Notes under the pieces: generated by a model
Databases searched by the model: none
What the model was told of the DNA's origin: nothing
The model's input: only the letters and a program-made list of their open reading frames with translations
In this document: positions 1 through 6,152 of the stretch, one piece after another
Layout of the letters: each line of letters starts with the position of its first letter
Numbering within the stretch: position 1 is the stretch's first letter
Position numbers and translations under genes: made by a program
From: Spirochaetaceae bacterium
GTDB taxonomy: Bacteria; Spirochaetota; Spirochaetia; Treponematales; Breznakiellaceae
Assembly (NCBI GenBank): GCA_031290405.1
Contig: JAITNO010000102.1
Span: 1-7,634 of the forward strand
Reading direction: 5' to 3'
Length of the DNA stretch: 7,634 nt

Positions 1-1
1 T

Positions 2-174
2 GTTGAGACCCTCAAGGTCGGGACGTTGAAACCCTCAAGGTCGGGACGTTGAAACCCTCAAGGTCGGGACGTTGAAACCCTCAAGGTCGGACGTTGAGAC
101 CCTCAAGGTCGGACGTTGAAACCCTCAAGGTCGGACGTTGAGACCCTCAAGGTCGGACGTTGAGACCCTCAAGG
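2..174. repeat. 22/23-bp tandem repeat array, about 7.7 copies
   Basis: Seven full units begin at 2, 25, 48, 71, 93, 115 and 137, and a partial unit starts at 159. The unit is GTTGARACCCTCAAGGTCGG followed by (G)AC. The first three units are 23 bp (three G) and the next four are 22 bp (two G). The only other variable base is the A/G after GTTGA. Each unit holds two overlapping inverted repeats, GACC-CTCAA-GGTC and TTGA-N5-TCAA. There are no unique spacers, so this is not CRISPR. The period is not a multiple of three, so it is not a coding repeat. The array may continue beyond the left edge. Confidence 0.95.
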
Positions 175-257
175 CAGGGGGGGGCGTTGCGGGGGGGGCG
201 CGTGCCTGCTTTCCCGGCCTCCTTGCCCTGAATATGTTTTTCTGTTAGATTCTTCGC
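175..257. other. clpP upstream region with two G8 tracts
   Basis: Between the tandem array and clpP there are two runs of eight G (177-184 and 191-198), then an AT-richer stretch leading to the start codon. A weak promoter-like pair, TTGCCC at 223-228 and TTAGAT at 245-250 (16-bp spacing), would place the transcript start almost at the ATG. No Shine-Dalgarno sequence is visible before 258. The clpP promoter is therefore not identified with confidence. Confidence 0.4.
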
Positions 258-896
258 ATGACTACTATTTATACGCGCGGCGTTGCGCGCTTGGACGACG
301 ACGACGAATGCGAGGCTTGCGAAAAGAACGAAACCGAAAAGAAGGGCGTTTCGGATGATTTTGCGGCCCGTATGTTGAAGACCCGGACGATTCTCTTGTC
401 CGGCGAGATAAACAAGGATCTGGCGGAGAAGACTATCCGCCAGCTGTTGCTGCTGGAAAACATGAGCGAGGAGCCGGTGAGGGTGTTTATCGACTCGCCC
501 GGCGGGGATGCGGACGCGGGTTTTGCCATCTTTGACATGGTGCGCTTCGTGAAGCCGCAGGTGTGGATGGTGGGGATGGGGCTGGTCGCAAGCGCGGCGG
601 CGATTATCCTGCTGGCCACGCCTAAGGAACGGCGCGTGGGCTTGCCGAACAGCCACTACCTTATTCACCAGCCGCTTTCGGGGATTCGGGGCGTGGCCAC
701 GGACATCGAGATTCATGCTCGGGAGTTGGATAAGTTAAAGGAAAAAATTAACCGTCTGATTGCCGAGGAGACGGGCGCCTCCTTCGCGCAGGTGGAGATG
801 GACACTGACCGCGATTATTGGATGACGGCCGAAGAGGCGGGCGATTACGGGCTGCTTTCCCGTGTGATTAGATCGCGCCGCGAGCTTGAGGCCTAA
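258..896 (+). CDS. clpP: ATP-dependent Clp protease proteolytic subunit (ClpP2-like)
   Basis: The 212-residue product is a ClpP serine peptidase. In the family it forms a tetradecameric chamber that degrades proteins unfolded by ClpX/ClpA-type ATPases in the cytoplasm. The triad is complete: Ser112 (in GLVASAAA), His137 (in LIHQP) and Asp186 (in DTDRD). The 25- and 49-residue spacings equal those of E. coli ClpP. The SPGG motif lies at 80-83. The nucleophile context is ASAAA rather than the usual ASMGA, as I recall for second ClpP paralogues in spirochaetes and others. Residues 1-38 form an acidic extension with four Asp in a row (13-16) and one CxxC pair (Cys18, Cys21). ATG 258 gives this extension but has no visible ribosome-binding site. 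An in-frame ATG at 372 (Met39) would start at the conserved core. It heads a tight three-gene group, six bases before the next gene. Confidence 0.95.
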   Translation: MTTIYTRGVARLDDDDECEACEKNETEKKGVSDDFAARMLKTRTILLSGEINKDLAEKTIRQLLLLENMSEEPVRVFIDSPGGDADAGFAIFDMVRFVKPQVWMVGMGLVASAAAIILLATPKERRVGLPNSHYLIHQPLSGIRGVATDIEIHARELDKLKEKINRLIAEETGASFAQVEMDTDRDYWMTAEEAGDYGLLSRVIRSRRELEA

Positions 897-902
897 GCGT
901 CG

Positions 903-1319
903 ATGAAGCGGATTCTGGTTGTCGACGGGCTGGGCGGCGGGATTGGAACGGAGCTGATTTCGCGTTTGCGCGATGTGCGGGAGACTCCCGGCGTGGAGTT
1001 GATTGCGCTGGCGACCAATGCGGTGGCCCTTGAGCGTATGCTCAAGGCGGGAGCGACGCGCGGGGCCGCCGGCGAAAACGCCATCCGCGTGGTCTCGCGC
1101 GAGGCGGATATTATCGTCGGGCCGATTGGCGTCATCATCGCGGACAGCATGATGGGTGAGATTACGGCGGCTATGGCGTCCGCCGTCCTCTCTTCGCCGG
1201 CGGAGCGCATCCTCCTTCCTTTGCAGAACGAGCATATTACGTTTGCGGGCTTTGAGGGGATCCCCCTTTCCCGGATGATCGAAAAGGCCGCCGAAATTGT
1301 CCACGAGCGCTTGCGCTAG
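903..1319 (+). CDS. DUF3842 family protein
   Basis: The 138-residue protein matches the remembered pattern of the DUF3842 family, whose function is unknown. It opens with a strand and a glycine-rich loop, VVDGLGGGIG (residues 6-15), like a Rossmann-type nucleotide-binding turn. The other signature blocks follow: ALATNA (35-40), MLKAGAT (46-52), GENAI (57-61), and ADIIVGPIGVIIADSMMGEIT (68-88), given here in shortened sense as the ADIIVGPIG and DSMMGEIT segments. No signal peptide or membrane segment is evident, so it should be cytoplasmic. The length is usual for the family. It starts six bases after the clpP stop, with a weak GAGG at 888-891, so translation is probably coupled to clpP. The gene ends in TAG, so this genome does use TAG as a normal stop. 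Its partner and substrate are unknown. Confidence 0.85.
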   Translation: MKRILVVDGLGGGIGTELISRLRDVRETPGVELIALATNAVALERMLKAGATRGAAGENAIRVVSREADIIVGPIGVIIADSMMGEITAAMASAVLSSPAERILLPLQNEHITFAGFEGIPLSRMIEKAAEIVHERLR

Positions 1320-1346
1320 ATTTCAAAATGCGATAAGGTAACGTTC

Positions 1347-1916
1347 ATGGTAACACTAAGCGATCTTGCTTCCGACATTACGAAGAATGCGTGTGAGTCG
1401 GGGGCTGAAATTGTCGAGCTTGAGGTGGCGGAGATTGGCAACGAATTCCGCTTTTCGGTGAAGGACAACGGGAAGGGGATGAGCGACGACGAGGCGAAGC
1501 ACGCGGTCGACCCTTTGAGCGGCGCGGACGAGGGTGGCGCCTTTTACAAGGGCGCGGGCAAGGTCGGCATCGGGATTCCTTTTTTGATCCAGACGGTTGA
1601 CGAACACGCCGGCGGCTGGAACCTGCACACCGAGAAGGGCGCGGGGACGACCTTCGCCGTGTGGTTTGACACGGGGAGCGTTGAGACGCCGCCGAGCGGC
1701 GACATTGCCGCCTTATTCACGGCGGCCATCCTCCAGCCGGGCCCCAAAGAGATGATCATCCGGCGGCTTCGCAAGACCGGAGCCTCCGACATCCGCTATG
1801 AAATCCGAAAGACTGAACTTACCGAGGCGGTGGGAGGCCTGGACGACCCCGGCTCCGTCATGCTGCTGAGCGCCTACCTCCGCTCCCTCGAAGGGAACGA
1901 GCTTCTCGTCCTGTAA
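1347..1916 (+). CDS. GHKL-type ATP-binding protein (HATPase domain)
   Basis: The 189-residue protein has the ATP-binding fold of histidine kinases, gyrase and MutL (GHKL). The N-box Asn is N14 in DITKNA. The G1 box is DNGKGM (40-45). A G2-like segment, KVGIGIPFL, lies at 72-80, and GAGTTF at 98-103 closes the domain. The lid between G1 and G2 is short, and there is no sensor, dimerisation or phospho-acceptor His region, so it is not a complete sensor kinase. Stand-alone proteins of this kind occur in anaerobes, sometimes near [FeFe]-hydrogenase genes, but no hydrogenase gene is in view. The C-terminal 75 residues are not recognised. AAGG at 1335-1338, eight bases before ATG 1347, supports this start. 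It follows the DUF3842 gene by 27 bases and is probably in the same operon. The exact role is unknown. Confidence 0.75.
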   Translation: MVTLSDLASDITKNACESGAEIVELEVAEIGNEFRFSVKDNGKGMSDDEAKHAVDPLSGADEGGAFYKGAGKVGIGIPFLIQTVDEHAGGWNLHTEKGAGTTFAVWFDTGSVETPPSGDIAALFTAAILQPGPKEMIIRRLRKTGASDIRYEIRKTELTEAVGGLDDPGSVMLLSAYLRSLEGNELLVL

Positions 1917-1963
1917 AGAGCAAAGGGCAAAGTAAGACGCACTCCGACGCGTCTCTTTTCCCA

Positions 1964-2022
1964 CTGGCGTCCGTCACCCGCTGCTGGTGTCTGTCACCGG
2001 CGCGAGTGTCTGTCGCCAGCGC
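1964..2022. repeat. three imperfect ~20-bp direct repeats
   Basis: Three adjacent units start at 1964, 1984 and 2004 and share the core TGKYGTCYGTCRCC with small variations. They lie just after the ATPase gene, in the gap between two convergent genes. The first two units differ at few positions and the third is more diverged. No coding frame is supported. This is a third tandem-repeat type besides those at the two ends of the window. Confidence 0.7.
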
Positions 2023-2037
2023 GGCCTTAGAAAGATG

Positions 2038-2070
2038 AGCCGCTTGCGAAGCTCAGCTTCGCAAGCGGCT
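2038..2070. terminator. perfect 15-bp stem-loop between convergent genes
   Basis: The left arm AGCCGCTTGCGAAGC (2038-2052) and the right arm 2056-2070 are exact reverse complements, with loop TCA. The site lies between the ends of the plus-strand ATPase gene (1916) and the minus-strand lipoprotein gene (2111), where a bidirectional terminator would be expected. Neither side has a good T-tract, so intrinsic termination may be weak. A REP-like dispersed palindrome is an alternative. The stem itself is certain. The terminator role is inferred. Confidence 0.6.
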
Positions 2071-2110
2071 CGGTTGATTGCATCAAAAAGATTGACTGCC
2101 GCCCTGCACG

Positions 2111-3610
2111 CTACTCAAACTCGTGCAGATAGAGTTGCGGATCCTCGCCTGAGTCTTCGGTGTCGTCCCGCGCCACCATAAAGAACTTGCCGTTCGAGGT
2201 GAGGGCCTTCACGATGTGCACCGATTCGCCTAAGGCAAGGGACCAGTCGGGGGTAACTTTTATAGTTTCGCCCTTCGTGGACGGGTTCCTCAAGGCTACG
2301 ACGGTGGCGAGGTTTGTCCCCGATGCGCCGCCAGCCAGTATGAACCAGGTGTCGCTGCCCTTTTTGAATACATCGATGCCCCAGGGAGAGGGGGTGTAGT
2401 AATCGCCCCCATTGTCCCTGTCGGGGTATGAGGGGCTAAACAGAAAGGTTTTTGTCCCCGCATCAAGGTCGAGCTTGTACACCCCGTTGCCTGTCGTCAT
2501 GTTCTTGGAATAGGAATACGCGGTCTTTGGGTCGTCGGGGTCGGTGCTCCATATCCGCAGGTATCCCCTGTTCTGCGCCGCCCCTTCTCCCATGCCGTCA
2601 ATTACCTTGCACGTGGGGGCGCTGGCGCCGTTCCACTTCCACGCCTTGACGGTGGCTATGGCGGAATCCATCACATAAGAGCCGTTGTCCCGCATCCAGT
2701 GGGAGGGTTTGTTGTCGTTGGCAACAACGCGCGTGAGGCTCAAGTCGTCGGCGATGCTGAACGCCGCCGACCCAACGGCGCCTCCGACGATGAGGTAATT
2801 GCCCCTCGTCGCCAGGGATGAGGGCGACCCGATGCCGCTGGTGGCAAGCGCGTTACCAGGCGCGGCTCCGCCCGTCGGCGTGAGCATCTGGAAGTGTTTC
2901 GACGCGCCGGTGGCGATGTTGTAGATGCCGACGTATGCCTGCTTGGTGGCGCCGCGTCCACCCTGCACTGTCCACGTGTCGTTATCGTCCAGCCAGATGA
3001 TAGCGGCGTACTTGTCGCCTATGGCTAGGCTGGCTCCGCGGGTTTCGTCGAAGAGGGTCGTAAATTGGTATTGCCCGTTCGCGCCCTTCTTCGCCTGTGT
3101 TGCCGCTGACGTGTCTCCAAAGTCGAATTCCTTGAGTTTGGTCAAGGATGAGTTGTAGATCTGGAGCTTGACGTCCACATACTCGGAATCCTCGTCGTTG
3201 CGATTCCCCGCGATGACGGCGATGGTGCCCTCTACGTTGTTCACCTGCATAACCGCCGCGTTGTAGCCGATGCGCTCGCTGTGCTTGGTCTCGGTAGGGT
3301 TCGCCACGTCCACCGCCTTGAGCGTGTAGCTCTTTTGAAAGTCCCCGCCGCCGGCGTACACGAAGGTGCGCCTGTCCGGCATCCTCAGGACGCTGGCGCC
3401 GGATAGGCCGTCCAGGTCCTCCCAGTTGCCGCTGCCGACGGCTTCAAGCGCCGGAGCCGGCCGTGGGCCCGCGCTATCCGGGCAACCGGTAAGCGCGGCA
3501 ACAACGAACAGGCTGATAAACCCTGCAACCAGTGGATTGTACCGGCGCAGCCTGCCAAAGCGGATGTAAAAGTTGATGGCTTCTACAGCCCCGTGAATAG
3601 TTCTTTTCAT
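2111..3610 (-). CDS. putative lipoprotein, possibly beta-propeller-like
   Basis: The 499-residue protein begins with a long basic N-terminal region (residues 1-25), a hydrophobic stretch (26-40) and the lipobox LTGC, with Cys43 as the lipidation site. It should be an exported lipoprotein at the periplasmic or outer surface. The mature part is rich in Gly, Asp, Asn, Ser and Thr. Recurrent segments that read like beta strands with turns (YAGGGDF, TIAVIAGNR, NYLIVGGAVG, TWFILAGGASG) suggest a beta-propeller-type fold, but I recognise no family and assign no function. The start is firm: AAGGAGG (CCTCCTT at 3618-3624 on the plus strand) ends seven bases before ATG. It has its own strong promoter with operator-like repeats and converges on the clpP group. 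It is likely monocistronic and regulated. It ends in TAG. Confidence 0.85.
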   Translation of the reverse strand: MKRTIHGAVEAINFYIRFGRLRRYNPLVAGFISLFVVAALTGCPDSAGPRPAPALEAVGSGNWEDLDGLSGASVLRMPDRRTFVYAGGGDFQKSYTLKAVDVANPTETKHSERIGYNAAVMQVNNVEGTIAVIAGNRNDEDSEYVDVKLQIYNSSLTKLKEFDFGDTSAATQAKKGANGQYQFTTLFDETRGASLAIGDKYAAIIWLDDNDTWTVQGGRGATKQAYVGIYNIATGASKHFQMLTPTGGAAPGNALATSGIGSPSSLATRGNYLIVGGAVGSAAFSIADDLSLTRVVANDNKPSHWMRDNGSYVMDSAIATVKAWKWNGASAPTCKVIDGMGEGAAQNRGYLRIWSTDPDDPKTAYSYSKNMTTGNGVYKLDLDAGTKTFLFSPSYPDRDNGGDYYTPSPWGIDVFKKGSDTWFILAGGASGTNLATVVALRNPSTKGETIKVTPDWSLALGESVHIVKALTSNGKFFMVARDDTEDSGEDPQLYLHEFE

Positions 3611-3624
3611 AAAAGAACCTCCTT
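3601..3624 (-). promoter_or_regulatory. consensus RBS with start codon inside a small inverted repeat
   Basis: On the minus strand AAGGAGG is followed by seven bases and then ATG. The seven bases before ATG (TTCTTTT) and the seven after it (AAAAGAA) are exact reverse complements, so the start codon would form the loop of a weak A/U-rich hairpin. The ribosome-binding site is a textbook match. Any control by the hairpin is inference. Confidence 0.8.
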
Positions 3625-3635
3625 AAAAATTAATT

Positions 3636-3664
3636 TAGTTAGTTCTTACTAACTAGATAGTAAG
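3636..3664. promoter_or_regulatory. overlapping inverted repeats, candidate operator
   Basis: Two perfect inverted repeats share sequence. TAGTTAGT (3636-3643), TCTT, ACTAACTA (3648-3655) has 8-bp arms. CTTACTA (3645-3651), ACTAGA, TAGTAAG (3658-3664) has 7-bp arms. A further half-site, ACTAAC, lies at 3670-3675. The second repeat overlaps the lipoprotein promoter's -10 box by two bases, and the first covers the expected transcript start. This is a typical place for a dimeric repressor (TetR-like geometry) to block transcription. No regulator gene is in the window. Confidence 0.6.
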
Positions 3665-3691
3665 TATAAACTAACAAAATTGACTTGTCAA
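3663..3691 (-). promoter_or_regulatory. strong sigma-70-type promoter for the lipoprotein gene
   Basis: Read on the minus strand, TTGACA (plus 3686-3691) is followed by exactly 17 bases and TATACT (plus 3663-3668). The -35 is a perfect match and the -10 matches five of six. The predicted start is near 3656, giving a leader of about 45 bases. The -35 also lies in a small palindrome, TTGAC-TT-GTCAA (3680-3691). Confidence 0.8.
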
Positions 3692-3744
3692 GCGAAATTT
3701 TTAAGGATGTCAAGCCAAAGCAGAAATGCCACATTCGGATCGCG

Positions 3745-3937
3745 GACGGGCGGCCGTGTCGCCGTGGGCCGCTCCCAAAAAGCGCCGAAGGCTGGTGAAC
3801 GCAGAGCGCAGACGCAAAGCGCATTGCTCGGGACGCAGCGCCGCGGGCCGTTCAAAAAGAACCCAAAGCGCTTTAGGGCGGCTCGCAGCCCTAAAGCGCT
3901 TTGCCCAGGACGCAGCGCCGTAGGCCGCTCCAAAAAA
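3745..3937. repeat. dispersed repeat, three direct copies in the lipoprotein/mutS gap
   Basis: Copies end at about 3781, 3857 and 3937, with a period near 77-80 bp. The shared core is GCGCCGYRGGCCGCTCCAAA. Copies two (from 3816) and three (from 3893) share a longer upstream part beginning AAAGCGC and running through GGACGCAGCGCCG. A fourth related copy lies at 7023-7052. Frames opened by the repeat encode only basic, low-complexity peptides and are not treated as genes. Most of the 3611-4043 gap is promoters plus this repeat. Confidence 0.85.
3864..3903. repeat. 16-bp perfect inverted repeat within the dispersed-repeat region
   Basis: AAAGCGCTTTAGGGC (3865-3879) and its exact reverse complement (3888-3902) flank an 8-base loop, and one more C/G pair extends it to 3864/3903. 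AAAGCGCTTT within each arm is itself palindromic. There is no T-tract after it in either direction, so it is not an obvious terminator. Its right arm overlaps the start of the third dispersed-repeat copy. Confidence 0.9.
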
Positions 3938-3939
3938 CA

Positions 3940-3968
3940 TTGACAGCGAAAAATCTAAGCTGTAGGAT
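3940..3968 (+). promoter_or_regulatory. candidate mutS promoter
   Basis: TTGACA (3940-3945) is followed by 17 bases and TAGGAT (3963-3968), a perfect -35 and a four-of-six -10. It begins directly after the last dispersed-repeat copy. It would give a leader of roughly 45-70 bases, depending on which mutS start is used. Confidence 0.6.
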
Positions 3969-3978
3969 GGAAACCATC

Positions 3979-4022
3979 GGTGAATCATGGCGCGGAGGGG
4001 CGTTTCACCTAAGGAGTGAATA
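3979..4022 (+). promoter_or_regulatory. mutS leader: 6-bp stem, 10-codon mini-ORF and AAGGAG site
   Basis: GGTGAA (3979-3984) pairs with TTCACC (4004-4009), just before a good ribosome-binding site, AAGGAG (4011-4016). A 10-codon ORF (ATG 3987 to TGA 4017-4019) lies in the mutS frame and ends next to that site. After AAGGAG the in-frame codons are TGA, ATA, ATC, AAG. The good ribosome-binding site is therefore not followed by ATG, GTG or TTG at normal spacing. The next ATG is 4044. Confidence 0.5.
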
Positions 4023-4043
4023 ATCAAGACTGAGGTTTCGCCG

Positions 4044-6152
4044 ATGCTGGCCCAGTATAGGCGGATTAAACAAAACCACGCTGAGGATGTGCTGTTCTTT
4101 CGGCTGGGCGACTTCTACGAGATGTTCGCCGACGATGCGCTCGAGGTGTCTTCTCTCTTAAACCTTACGTTGACGAGCCGCAACGGGCTGCCGATGTGCG
4201 GCCTGCCGTATCATTCGGCGCGTTCCTATATTGCGCGGCTGCTGAAGGCGGGGAAAAAGGTTGCCATCTGCGAACAGTTGTCCGCGCCGCAAAAAGGAAA
4301 ATCGCTTATCGAACGGGAAGTGGTCGAAGTGATCACGCCGGGGACGACGGTTGACGAGGATTTCCTTGAAAAGGGGGACCCGAACTACCTTGCCGGCCTC
4401 TGCCGCGCGGGGGAAAATCTTTCGTTTGCCTATATTGATCTTTCGACGGGGGACTTTCACGCGGCTTCGTTTCCGCTGGCCGACGGGGCGCGCCTGCGCG
4501 AGGAGCTTGAGAGGCTGTCTCTGAAGGAGCTTATCGTGCAGGAGTCGTTGCTTAAGGAGAATGCGGAGGTGGCCGCGGCGTTGCTTGAGCGGGGGGGGCT
4601 GCTCTTAAATCGCTGGACGGATTGGCTTTTCGACGGGGAAAAGAGTGCGGCGCGGCTGCGGCGGCAGTTTGGCACGGAGAGCCTTAAGGGGTTTGGGCTT
4701 GACGACGGCGCTCCGGAGGTTCTTGCGGCGGGGGCGCTCCTTGACTATATCGACGGGACGGCGAAATCCCGCTTGCGGCACATCTCGAAGATCAGCGTGG
4801 ACGGCGAGGGGGATTGCGTGGGCATTGACGAGGCCGGCCAGAGGAATCTGGAGCTTGTCCGCGCGATGACTTCGGGCGACGCTCGGCATTCGCTGCTTGG
4901 GGTGATGGACGAGACGAAGACGGCGATGGGGCGGCGCCTGTTAAAGCAACGCCTGACTCACCCGCTTCGTTCGCTTGAAAAGATTGCATCCAGGCTTGCC
5001 GCGGTGGATTATTTCTACCGCCGCCAGGCGGAGCTTGGGCGCCTGCGCGAGGCGCTTGCCCGCACTCCCGATATGGAGAGGCAGGGGGCGCGTCTGGCCA
5101 TGGGACGCTCCCACGGGAAGGATCTGCTTGCGCTGAAGAATGCCCTCGTTCAGTTTGAACTGGTCGACGGGGCCCTGGAGGATGCCCTCTATGAGTCTGA
5201 GGAGGCGCGGGGTTTCGACGAGGGGGCGCGCGAGGCGCTGCGGGGCTTGAAGGGCTTGCTGGAGCGGGGTCTTGCCGAGGATCCGTCCATCCTTTTGAGC
5301 GAGGGGAAGCTGATTAAGCGCGGCTTCCACGCGGAGTTGGACCGCTTGCACTCGTTGCGCGAGAACGGGCGGTCGCTTTTGGAGGGCTACCTGGAGGATG
5401 AGCGTCGCAAGACGGGCATCTCCAGTCTGAAGATCAAGTACAACCGGCTTATCGGCTACTTCTTCGAGGTGACGAACGTCCACAAGGAGAAGGTTCCCCC
5501 TCATTTCATCCGCCGTCAGGGGATCCAGGGGGGCGAGCGTTTTACGACCGACCGTCTGATTGCCCTTGAGTCGGAGATTAACGGGGCCCAGGATGCCATC
5601 ATCGAGCTTGAGCGCCGTCTGTTCCTCGAGCTGAGGGACGAGGCGGCGGGTTTGACGGATGAGCTTTCGGCGGCGGCGCGGCGCATTGCCGAGCTTGACG
5701 TTGCGGTGGGTCTTGCCACTGCCGCCACGGTTCGCTGCTGGAACAGGCCCGAGGTGAACGAGTCGAGGCGGCTTCGCATCGTCGAGGGGCGCCATCCGGT
5801 GGTCGAATCTTTGCTGCCGCGCGGGGAGTTCATCCCGAACGACGCATTTCTGGACGCGGGGGCGGGGGAGGGCGGCGCGGCGGGATCCCCCACTTTCGCG
5901 CTGATTACGGGGCCGAACATGGCCGGGAAGTCCACGTATCTGCGGCAGAGCGCGCTCGTCGTCGTCATGGCGCAGATGGGGAGTTTTGTGCCGGCGGCGG
6001 AGGCGGAAGTCGGCATCGTCGACCGGATCTTTTGCCGCGTGGGGGCGCAGGACAACCTTGCCCGCGGCGAGTCGACCTTCCTGGTCGAGATGAACGAGAC
6101 GGCCTTCATCCTCAACACGGCCACCGACCGGAGCCTGGTGATCATGGACTAG
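4044..6152 (+). CDS. mutS: DNA mismatch repair protein MutS, N-terminal 702 residues, cut by a nonsense codon
   Basis: MutS binds mismatches and, using ATP, recruits MutL. This piece holds the mismatch-reading motif DFYEMF (Phe24, Glu26), the connector and core domains (about 115-550, with a clamp segment from about 458), and the start of the ATPase domain: GRHPVVE (582-588), Walker A GPNMAGKS (623-630) and DNLARGESTF (670-679). It ends at Walker B, LVIMD (Asp702), followed by TAG where all active MutS proteins have Glu. The frame then continues to 6746, giving 900 codons if read through. GAGG at 4032-4035 could serve ATG 4044. However, the codons just upstream (EVSP before Met-Leu-Ala-Gln-Tyr) resemble the family's TPMMQQY, so the true start is probably near 4020-4023, at ATA or ATC. 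A G8 tract lies at 4591-4598. A protein ending here would lack Walker B Glu and the dimer contacts and should be inactive. Confidence 0.9.
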   Translation: MLAQYRRIKQNHAEDVLFFRLGDFYEMFADDALEVSSLLNLTLTSRNGLPMCGLPYHSARSYIARLLKAGKKVAICEQLSAPQKGKSLIEREVVEVITPGTTVDEDFLEKGDPNYLAGLCRAGENLSFAYIDLSTGDFHAASFPLADGARLREELERLSLKELIVQESLLKENAEVAAALLERGGLLLNRWTDWLFDGEKSAARLRRQFGTESLKGFGLDDGAPEVLAAGALLDYIDGTAKSRLRHISKISVDGEGDCVGIDEAGQRNLELVRAMTSGDARHSLLGVMDETKTAMGRRLLKQRLTHPLRSLEKIASRLAAVDYFYRRQAELGRLREALARTPDMERQGARLAMGRSHGKDLLALKNALVQFELVDGALEDALYESEEARGFDEGAREALRGLKGLLERGLAEDPSILLSEGKLIKRGFHAELDRLHSLRENGRSLLEGYLEDERRKTGISSLKIKYNRLIGYFFEVTNVHKEKVPPHFIRRQGIQGGERFTTDRLIALESEINGAQDAIIELERRLFLELRDEAAGLTDELSAAARRIAELDVAVGLATAATVRCWNRPEVNESRRLRIVEGRHPVVESLLPRGEFIPNDAFLDAGAGEGGAAGSPTFALITGPNMAGKSTYLRQSALVVVMAQMGSFVPAAEAEVGIVDRIFCRVGAQDNLARGESTFLVEMNETAFILNTATDRSLVIMD
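6150..6152 (+). other. in-frame TAG replacing the Walker B glutamate codon of mutS
   Basis: The reading is GAC-TAG-GTG-GGG, where the family has Asp-Glu-(Ile/Val)-Gly. A single G-to-T change from GAG explains it. The frame on both sides is intact and well conserved. The distance from Asp702 to the H-loop His737 (35 codons) equals that in E. coli MutS, so nothing is missing or inserted here. Confidence 0.95.

Noticed and set aside
2..174. CRISPR array
   Set aside because: Units are directly adjacent with no unique spacers and the repeat is only 22-23 bp in total.
223..250. clpP promoter TTGCCC/TTAGAT
   Set aside because: Poor match at the -35, and it would place the transcript start almost on the ATG. 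Mentioned only as a weak possibility.
147..716. Minus-strand open frame opposite clpP and into the tandem array
   Set aside because: It overlaps a clear clpP in antisense. The product is His/Arg-rich without family features.
735..1304. Minus-strand open frame opposite DUF3842
   Set aside because: Antisense of a recognised gene. No ribosome-binding site or domain.
3680..4027. Several short open frames on both strands in the repeat-rich gap before mutS
   Set aside because: They are translations of the dispersed repeat, overlap each other and lack ribosome-binding sites.
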